Assembly: GCA_027943335.1 (NCBI GenBank)
Contig: BSBK01002076.1
Span: forward strand, 1,105,001-1,169,000
DNA: 64,000 nt
From: Chamaecyparis obtusa
Lineage: Eukaryota > Streptophyta > Pinopsida > Cupressales > Cupressaceae
Reading direction: 5' to 3'
Positions 56,208-64,000 of the stretch are shown here, piece after piece. The translations under genes and the position numbers were made by a program. Every line of letters begins with the position of its first letter. Position 1 is the stretch's first letter. A model generated the notes under the pieces. The model had not been told where the DNA came from, did no database searches, and saw nothing but the letters and a program-made list of their open reading frames with translations.

Positions 56208-57191
56208 ATGGATATATTTAGACTTAACAGAGTAATTGAGAATGAAAAGCTATATCTCGAAATGGCCATAACTCAACTCAATGAAGCTAAAGAGCATCTT
56301 TCCCTTTCCCTAAAATGAAGGAAGGAACTTGCAAAGCAGATGAATGACCACTAGTATGTTGAAGAAAAGATTGAAGACTTTTTCCCTTCAAGTAGCTCAG
56401 ATGAAGCAAACAATGAAGCAAAAGAACTTCTAGAAAAGAATGGATCTCTGCAAGAAGAAGTAAGAAAATTGAGAAAAGAATAGGAAATTCAGTCAACAAG
56501 ATTCTGTGAAATCTTGGAACAAAGAAACAAGATGAAAGATGAAATAGATGGAAAGAACAATGAAATTCAGAATCAAACCCTTGAGCTAGAAAACCTTATT
56601 AATCAAGTCTCCAATGCAAATGAAGAAATCTTGACTCTAAGATCAGAAAATGAAAATATAAGAGAGGAACTAAGATTTGAAAAGAAAATCAATTTAAGAT
56701 TGATGAGTGACCTAGATACTGAAAGGCAAATCAATGAAATAATGTTGAAATCTCAAGAAGATATGAATCAGGTGTATGAACGAAACCTTCATAAGCAAAA
56801 AGGAAAACTAGGACTTGGATACAAAGAGGAGGGTGAATCCTCCAAACAAGGTACTCAAATGAATCAAAAACCTACTCGTAATCACTGTGGCAAAATTGGC
56901 CATACTTCAAACAAATGTTGGAGCAATGGAAAAGCAAAATTCAATGGAAAATGCTACAATTGCAATCAGCATGGTCATAAAGCAAATGAATGCAACGAGA
57001 AACCAAGATTTGAAGGCAAATGTCACAAATGCAACAAACAACGTCACAAGGCATCACAATGTAGAACTAAAACACCCAATCTAGCAGAACAAATTATGAA
57101 AGCAATATTTGGTTGGGATTACAACACTTGGTGTAGATTTCATTACTATGGAGAATATGGACACATTGGCATGAATTGTGTGAGGCATCAC
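56208..57191 (+). pseudogene. Zinc-knuckle coiled-coil protein of element D
   Basis: Starts at ATG 56208 (MDIFRLNRVIENEKLYLEM), 50 bp after the PBS, and stays in one frame to the E insertion. Stops near 56317 (TGA, Trp expected), 56353 (TAG) and 56480 (TAG) look like Trp and Gln changes. A coiled coil (to about 56770) is followed by four knuckle positions: NHCGKIGHTSNKC (first Cys lost), CYNCNQHGHKANEC, CHKCNKQRHKASQC, and a last one with both leading Cys changed (FHYYGEYGHIGMNC). The final TGA (57192-57194) is supplied by the LTR of E, so the true end is unknown. Confidence 0.8.
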
Positions 57192-57931
57192 TGATGGAAT
57201 ATGGATGAAGTGACTGAGAGGGGGGGGGGTGAATCAATCAACCATAAAACACTTCACAATTAATTCTTTCCAGATCCCTTAGGATATCTTAAAAAATGTT
57301 ATCTATTTTAGCACTTGGTAAATAGATTGTAGTAACTTTGAAGATGCAGAAAGTATTAGCAAAATTATCTTTTAGATATTCATCAGCACTGGTGTATGAT
57401 TAAGATAGCAATTAAGAACACAAGAGACACAAGATTTAACGTGGAAACCCAATATGGGAAAAACCACCAATGTATCTAGATACTGATTTTCACTTTTTTG
57501 AAGTGATGCCCGGTTAGAAGCCAACCCGGTAAAAGGTTACAAAACACACTGTTAGGTGTGACCTTGTTAGAGGATTTAATCACCCTGCTAGAAGTGGCCT
57601 GGTAAGAGGTCTTGAAAACAATTCAATAGAATTGTCACCTTGTTAGAGGATTTACAATATGGTTGTTAAACCAACTCGGTTAAGAGATTTAGAATTCACT
57701 GTTACAATGATAAGAAGGTAACAATGAAAAATGACCTGTATAATAATGCAACTGCCTTGTTGATTACAGATCTCTGTTCTGCATATGTGTGATCCTTCCT
57801 GATCGAATAAATCTCTGCTGCACCTTAAGGATATCTGAACATCCTTCACAAATTCACACACACCTTTCCTATCTTTTCTTCTGTAAATCTTCTTGCTGTA
57901 TATCCCTTTCTATTTTTCACATTTGACCTTT

Positions 57932-57939
57932 TATTTATA
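57932..57939 (-). promoter_or_regulatory. TATA box of E 3' LTR
   Basis: Minus strand TATAAATA followed by AAAGG; present identically in the 5' LTR at 63809-63816. Confidence 0.7.
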
Positions 57940-58066
57940 TGATTTTAGATCGACATTATTTAGTATAATAGTTGGCTGAATTAAGCAAACTCTTTTTGCA
58001 AAAATCCTTCAAGGGCTGATAGTGCTCGGTGACCATAACTTTCTACAATCTTTCGAAGACCGAGGG

Positions 58067-58330
58067 AACTCGGTAAACATCGACAATCCTTCGATAACTG
58101 ACTGAACTCGGTAAACACTGAATTTCCTTTGATAACCGACTGAACTCGGTAAATGTTGAATTTCCTTTGATAACTGACTGAACTCGGTAAATGTTGAATT
58201 TCCTTTGATAACCGACTGAACTCGGTAAATGCTGAATTTCCTTTGATAACCGACTGAACTCTATAAATGCTGAATTTCCTTTGATAACCGAGTGGACTCG
58301 GTAAATGCTGAATTTCCCTGTTAGGCAGAC
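58067..58330 (-). repeat. 38-bp tandem array in U3 of E
   Basis: Seven units with a 38-bp period. Each carries on the minus strand TTTACCGAGTTCAGTCGGTT, followed by ATCAAAGGAAATTCAGCA. One unit has the core changed to TATAGAGTT. The ACCGAGT core is the same as in the D array. The first units of the 5' LTR copy are visible at 63956-64000. Confidence 0.9.
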
Positions 58331-58436
58331 CGACTGAGCTCGGTAGGAACTGATTGCTGTGGACTATCACATTGTGTGACATCAAAGACAATACATAATT
58401 TGAGTAGCAATTTCCTTCAGACAATTGTTTCCAACA

Positions 58437-58767
58437 ATCTCCCTCTTTGGCATTGATGGCAACACAATATGTCATAGCATAAGAAATTTGAAAGAGTTAG
58501 CTCAGTTCAGATTCAAATCTCCCTCTGTCAGCAAACTTCCTTTATCCTGAAAATTCTTCCTTCTGACTATTGAAAATTTCTTGAATTAATAGAGAAGACA
58601 TAGCAAACACTCCCTCTTTGACAACACATGCCAAAGACAATTCACATATTACCGGTGTAAATTAATGTACCTCAAGTACTGATTCATATGCAATGATTCC
58701 TTGAATATGCTACATCAACTGGTTGATTTTCAATCATGTTTTGGTTGATGCATCACTAAAACTGTAT
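58437..58767 (-). other. PPT and 3' untranslated region of E
   Basis: The PPT AAAGAGGGAGAT (58437-58448, minus strand) abuts the LTR. Additional CTCCCTCTTTG and CTCCCTCTGTCAG tracts lie at about 58519 and 58610. No coding sequence. Confidence 0.8.
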
Positions 58768-61700
58768 TTAGTGAGCCTCGGATAGGGGAATGACCCCTAA
58801 CTTACCTCTTAGATACACAAATGCATCCTTAGGTAATGGTTTGGTAAAAATGTCTGCAATCTATTCTTTTGTATGAATATATTCTAATCTGATTTCCTTG
58901 TCCTGAACCAATTCTCTGACAAAGTGATATTTAATAGCAATGTGCTTGGTTTTGGAATGCATCACTGGATTCTTTGAAATGTTTATTGCACTGGTATTGT
59001 CACAAAATATAACAACTGGTTCTTTGATTTCAACCTTCATACCTTCTAATAACTGTTTAAACCAAACAATATTTAAACAGTTTACTGCAGCAGCAACATA
59101 TTCTGCTTCAGCTGTGGATTGAGATGTGCAATTTTGCTTTTTACTAGTTCAGGATACCAATCTTTTTCCAAGAAAAAATGCTCCACCACTTGTGCTTTTT
59201 CTGTCATCAATGTTTCCTGCCCAATCAGCATCAGTAAACACTTTTAAGTCTAGATTGCCACCAAATTTATACCACAAACCATATTCTTTAGTTCCTCTTA
59301 AGTATCTTAAGATTCTTTTGTTTGCCATCATATGATTTTCCTTAGGTTTTGCTGAGAATCTAGCTACTATACCGACTGCTAAGGCAATATCAGGTCTTGT
59401 ATGTACTACATACTGCAATTTTCCAATCATAGATCAGTATAGGGTCTGATCAACTTCTTTTGAATCATCATTTTTGGTAAGTTTTAGTCTAGTACACATG
59501 GGTGTACCAACTGGTTTTGAATCTTCCATACCAAACGTCTTAAGTATTTCCTTAATGTATTTAGATTAAGTAATGTATATACCATTCCTGCTTTGCTAAA
59601 TTTGAAGACCAACAAAGAATTTTATTAAACCAAACATAGACATTTCAAATTCTTTGTTCATTTGCTCTAAAAATTCTTTGCACTGATCCTCATTTCCTGT
59701 AAATATAGTATCATCCACAAATATTTCTGCCAATACAATTTTGTCATTCGGTCCTTCTTTAATATACAGATTGCTGTTATCATTGGCTCTTTTGAAATTA
59801 ATCTGAATCAAATAGTTATGGAGTCTTTCATACCATGCTCTAGGAGCTTGTTTCAAACCATACAATGCTTTGTGTAACCTGCAGACCATGTCCTTTTTAT
59901 CTGGATCAACAAAACCTTCAGGTTGTTCAATGTAGACCTTTTCATCAAGAATTCTATTGAGAAATGCAAATTTTATATCCATTTGATATACCTTAAATCC
60001 TTTGTGTGCTGCATAAGCAAGTAGAGTTCTTACACCTTCTAATCTTGCAACAGGAGAAAAAGTTTCTCCATAATCTATACCTTCTTCTTGAGAATAACCT
60101 TTACATACCAGTCTAGCTTTGTTTCTAGATACTTGACCATCTTCATTCAGCTTATTCTTGAATACCCATTTTGTTCCAATTACATTCTTATCTTTAGGTC
60201 TAGGTACAAGAGTCCATGTTTTGTTCTTTTGTATTTGTTCTAATTCTTCATTCATTGCTTCAATCCAACTTTCATTTTCCAATGCATCTTTGATATTTCT
60301 AGGTTCAAATTCAGTAAGCAGACATGTACCTTTTAGCTTGCTTCTTGTCATAGTACCATCTGATTTGTTTCCAATAATTTGATCTGGTGTATGATGTCTT
60401 CTGACATATTTGGCTAGTATAGGTTCCTTGCCTTTTGAATGATTCATGCTGTTGTCTTCTAGGATCTCTTCTTCAGGTTGCTCGGGCTCGATAGATATTT
60501 TCTCGGTAACTTCAGGCTGAGACTCAGTCTGAATTTCTTCCTGTGACTCGGTTTGAACTTCTTCCTATGACTCAGCTTGTGACTTGGTAACTATGCTTGG
60601 CTCGGTAGATATAGTTTCCTTATTGATAGTTGTGTCTGCCAATGTTTTAGGTTCAATGTAAATGAATCTTCTGTAGTTCTTAGGTTCCCTTTGGCTTTCT
60701 TCTTCAGTCTTTTCTGCAAACTCATCAAATTTTACATGTATATTTTCTATGACTTTGTGAGTAGATAAGTTTAGACATTTGTATGCCTTGCTTTTGCTAG
60801 AATATCCTAGGAATATTCCTTCATCACTTTTCACATCAAATTTATTTCTTCTGGATTCTTTTAAGATATAACACTTGCTACCAAATATTTTCATGTAACT
60901 TACATTGGGTTTATAGCCATACCATAATTCATAAGGAGTTTTGAATGTGTCTTTCTTCAATTGTACTCGGTTCAAGGTATGAACTGCAGTGCTGATAGCT
61001 TCCTTCCAGTACTTTATAGCGATGTTCTTTTCTATCATTAGAGTCCTTGCACAATCCATAATAGATCTGTTTCTTCTTTCTGCTATTCTATTCTGCTCAG
61101 GAGTTCTAGGAGCTGATACCTATCTTTTGATTCCTCTTTCAATGCAAAAGTTGTTAAAATCATGGGAGATGAATTCACCACCTCTGTCTGATCTTAACCA
61201 TTTCAATCTTTTCCCTGTTTCCTTTTCCACTCTTGCTAAGTACCATTTGAACTTTTCAAATGCTTCTGATTTTTCTCTTAAATACATGACAGTCATCATT
61301 CTAGAATAATCATCAACGAAAAGAATAAAGAATTTATCTCCAGTATAGCTTTGTATTCCAATAGGTCCACATAAATCAATATGCACAATTTCCAAAATTT
61401 CTTTAGACTGATAGTTCTTACTCTTGAAACTAGTTTTACTCATTTTGCCAATCTGACAATTCTTACATAGACTAGTATCAGGTTTCTTCAAAGTAGGAAT
61501 GCCTCTAACCTTTTTGAATTTGCTTATTTTTATCATGTTATCAAAATTCACATGACATAACCTTTTGTGCCATAGCCAACTTTCTTCTATTTGAGCAATA
61601 AAGCATGAATATTCACTGAGATCAAGATAAAATAAGTTACCTTTTGTTTGTTTGCCTGATCCAATGAGTTTTCCTTTTTCATCCAGTAGTCTTGCTTGAC

Positions 61701-63002
61701 CATTCATGAATTCAACCTTGAAACCAGTGTTGATTAGCTGTGCTACACTTAGAAGATTATGTTTTAGTCCTTCAACCCAATAAGCATTATCACATATGAG
61801 TTCTTTGGTTAAAGAGATTCTTCCTTTTCCTTTTATACAACAAGGTTCATTGTTTCCAAATCTTACATTACCACTATCACAGTCTTCTAGATATTCAAAT
61901 TTTGTCTTGTCACCAGTCATGTGGTGTGAACATCCCCTCTCTATTATCCATATATCATCTTTGCTTATATGAGAAATAAGTGCCATCTTATCTTCATCAT
62001 CATCAGATTCATCTTTTATAGCAATAAAAACAATTTCTTCTTCACTATCATCAGAATCTTTAGCCATAAAACATGTTTTCTTACCTTTATCCTTGAATGA
62101 TTTGAAATTCTTTTTGCCATAGTACTTGTGACTTCTCTTCTCTTCCTTGACTTGCTTGTTTGGGCACCTAGCTGCAATATGTCCAATTTTTTCACATGAA
62201 AAATAGATTAAAGGAGTTTTACCTTTATATTTACCTTTCCCTCTAGAGTACTTCTTTGCAAGTAATGCTTCTACAATTTCAAGATCACTATCAGAACTTT
62301 CTTCTGATACTTCTTCACTTTCTGACTGAACTTCTTTAATTGTCTTGTTCTTCTTTAGTGAAACCTTGGCCTCAAATGCTGATTCAATATTTTTGGAACT
62401 AGGAACATAGTTGTCATAGTTGTCTAATTCAAAGGCTGTCAATCTTCCAACTAAAGCATCCAAAGTTATATTGTGGTTTGTTTCACATCTTCTTTCTTGA
62501 ATAGATGATACTCTTATTGCATAGATAGGGAGTAATGTTCTGAGTACCTTACTTATAACAGTTTAATCTGAGATTGTTCCTCCAGAAGCTCTAATTGCAC
62601 TTACACTTGCTTTGATTCTTTCAACATATTTTGCAATGTTTTCATCTTCATATTCATCTTGTCAAACTGTCCTCTTAGGCTTTCTGCTTTGGCTCTTTTC
62701 ACATTTGCATCACCGCCATATATTTTCTTCAGTGCCATCCACATTTCATATGCAATAGTGCATTCTTTAATATCATCAAATTCTTCATAGCTGAGAGCAG
62801 ATGCAATGTCTATCATCATGGTGTTATGAGTGTTTTTATCTGCAATGTCTTCAACAGTTAATGCGCCATTAGGAATTGTGTATTCTTCATCAATGTATTT
62901 GCATCCTGAATCACCAATGGAAGCCAGATGAAGTCGCATGAGACCTTGCCATGCTGAAAAGTTATCTCTGTTGAGCTTTGGAATTTCCCTCTTGTAAGAC
63001 AT
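58768..63002 (-). pseudogene. Copia gag-pol polyprotein of element E
   Basis: ATG at 63002 (MSYKREIPKLNRDNFSAWQG) opens a complete copia gag. One frame change near 62640 leads to the main frame, which runs to TAA at 58770. Domains: gag with knuckle YFSCEKIGHIAARC (first Cys is Tyr); protease with E-R-G in place of D-S-G (61933-61941), so the catalytic Asp is lost; pre-integrase zinc motif (WHKRLCH, CKNC); integrase with HIDLCGP, SDRGGEF and AERRNR; RT with FVDD (59710-59721); and RNase H (DADWAGNIDDRKSTSGG, CDNTSAI, HIAIKYHFVRE). Stops at 61120, 60565, in LQI*QSRNG, IT*SKY, LY*SMIG, VS*TSKK and KE*IAD nearly all replace expected Gln, Trp or Arg. Confidence 0.94.
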
Positions 63003-63050
63003 CCTGATCTTTAGCTTAGGTCCTTGAAACCCTTCCTGCAAGCACCAAAA

Positions 63051-63062
63051 GCTCTGATACCA
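63051..63062 (-). promoter_or_regulatory. Primer binding site of E
   Basis: Minus strand TGGTATCAGAGC, two bases inside the 5' LTR; initiator-Met tRNA type. Confidence 0.93.
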
Positions 63063-63064
63063 AT

Positions 63065-64000
63065 TGATGGAATATGGATGAAGTGACTGAGAGGGGGGGG
63101 GGGGGGTGAATCAGTCAACCATAAAACACTTCATAATTAATTCTTTCCAGATCCCTTAGGATATCTTAAAAAATGTTATCTATTTTAGCACTCGGTAAAT
63201 AGATTGCAGTAACTTTGAAGATGCAGAAAGTATTAGCAAAATTATCTTTTAGATATTCATCAGCACTGGTGTATGATTAAGATAGCAATTAAGAACACAA
63301 GAGACACAAGATTTAACGTAGAAACCCAATATGGGAAAAACCACCAATGTATCTAGATACTGATTTTCACTTTTTTGAAGTGATGCCCGATTAGAAGCCA
63401 ACCCAGTAAAAGGTTACAAAACACACTGTTAGGTGTGACCTTGTTAGAGGATTTAATCACCCTGCTAGGAGTGGCCTGGTAAGAGGTCTTGAAAACAATT
63501 CAATGGAATTGTCACCTTGTTAGAGGATTTACAATATGGTTGTTAAACCAACTCGGTTAAGAGATTTAGAATTCACTATTACAATGATAAGAAGGTAACA
63601 ATGAAAAATGACCTGTATAATAATGCAACTGCCTTGCTGATTATAGATCTCTGTTCTGCATATGTGTGATCCTTCCTGATCGAATAAATCTCTGCTGCAC
63701 CTTAAGGATATTTGAACATCCTTCACAAATTTGCACACACCTTTCCTGTCTTTTCTTCTGTAAATCTTCTTGCTGTATATCCCTTTCTATTTTTCACATT
63801 TGACCTTTTATTTATATGATTTTAGATTTGTCAAATCGATATTATTTAGTATAAAAGTCGGCTGAATTAAGCAGACTCTTTTTACAAAAATCCTTCAAGG
63901 GCCGACAGTGCTCGGTGACCATAACTTTCTACAATCTTTCAGAGACCAAGGGAACTCGGTAAACATCGACAATCCTTCGATAACCGACTGAACTCGGTAA
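63065..64000 (-). repeat. 5' LTR of element E, incomplete
   Basis: The first 936 forward bases of the LTR, matching 57192-58110. The G-run is 14 long here against 10 in the other copy. An 8-bp TTTGTCAA insertion near 63829-63836 is absent from the 3' LTR. TATA box at 63809-63816. Confidence 0.95.

Larger units (their letters stand above)
54972..57191 (+). mobile_element. Element D: LTR element with zinc-knuckle ORF, cut by E
   Basis: 5' LTR (54972-56143), PBS (56146-56157) and a zinc-knuckle ORF up to the E insertion at 57191. The rest lies beyond the window. Inserted in the zinc-knuckle ORF of C; the left target duplication would be CAGTT (54967-54971). Whether D has ORF1 or pol cannot be seen. 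Confidence 0.82.
57192..58436 (-). repeat. 3' LTR of element E
   Basis: Forward limits TGATGGAATATGG and TTTCCAACA; 1,245 bp. The minus strand starts TGTTGGAAACAATTGTC after the PPT. A 38-bp array lies in the U3 (58067-58330), TATAAATA at 57932-57939, CTAACAGGG-like motifs at 57500-57700, and a run of 10 G at 57220-57229 near the end. Confidence 0.95.
57192..64000 (-). mobile_element. Element E: near-complete Ty1/copia retrotransposon
   Basis: On the minus strand: 5' LTR (from beyond 64000 to 63065), PBS, gag-pol (63002-58768), untranslated region, PPT, and 3' LTR (58436-57192). Inserted in the D zinc-knuckle ORF; the left target duplication would be ATCAC (57187-57191), its partner out of view. 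The LTRs differ by only a few percent and nearly all differences are transitions, so it is the youngest insertion here. Confidence 0.95.

Noticed and set aside
45466..57191. Zinc-knuckle ORFs as host nucleic-acid-binding genes
   Set aside because: They start 50-60 bp after a PBS and lie inside elements with LTRs and target duplications, so they are element genes.
58067..58330. Regular 38-bp repeats resembling a CRISPR array
   Set aside because: The units are contiguous, without unique spacers, and lie in the U3 of a plant LTR; a tandem satellite-like array.

Overview
This is plant nuclear DNA made almost entirely of nested LTR retrotransposons. I find no host gene, tRNA, rRNA or CRISPR array. 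The base composition is AT-rich, the priming sites are plant-type (TGGTATCAGAGC), several element lineages are stacked inside one another, and most stop codons look like methylcytosine decay. All this suggests a seed plant with a very large genome; a conifer-like gymnosperm is my guess, not something the sequence proves.

Layout, left to right. Copia-1 (1-5213, +) is a Ty1/copia element cut by the window edge and inserted in the gag of a decayed Ty3/gypsy element, Gypsy-1 (5214-about 9550, +). A stretch I cannot classify follows (9551-11888). Element H (minus, 11889-26539) is an internally deleted gypsy element whose integrase is split by element I (minus, 15887-25435; 5-bp duplication ATGAG). 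I carries gag and protease but has lost reverse transcriptase and the integrase core, and it has no 5' LTR. Element F (+, 26614-37465; duplication CTTAG) is complete, with two LTRs, PBS and PPT. It shares LTR type, leader repeats and 3' noncoding region with I but carries an unrelated serine-rich ORF in place of gag-pol. F sits in a fragment (J) of a pol-less element.

Right half: element A (+, about 37936-49158) is interrupted by element B (minus, 40657-47832; duplication GAAAC) and by element C (minus, from 49159). C is interrupted by D (+, from 54972), and D by E (minus, from 57192), a nearly full-length copia element whose 5' LTR runs off the window. A, B, C, D and J form a group without recognisable protease, integrase or reverse transcriptase. 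Where complete (B) the order is LTR - PBS - coiled-coil protein with four CCHC zinc knuckles - spacer with promoter-like features - a protein of about 1,030 codons (ORF1, no function recognised) - PPT - LTR.

How they might work together (inference): E and Copia-1 represent autonomous copia elements, and gypsy relatives of I and H the autonomous Ty3 side. B/C/D/A and F look like non-autonomous passengers that keep cis-signals (PBS, PPT, LTR motifs, a GNRA-type hairpin in F/H/I) and would need enzymes in trans. Coding frames are mostly uninterrupted by indels but contain many stops, a large share at positions where relatives have Gln or Trp, so almost all genes here are recorded as pseudogenes.
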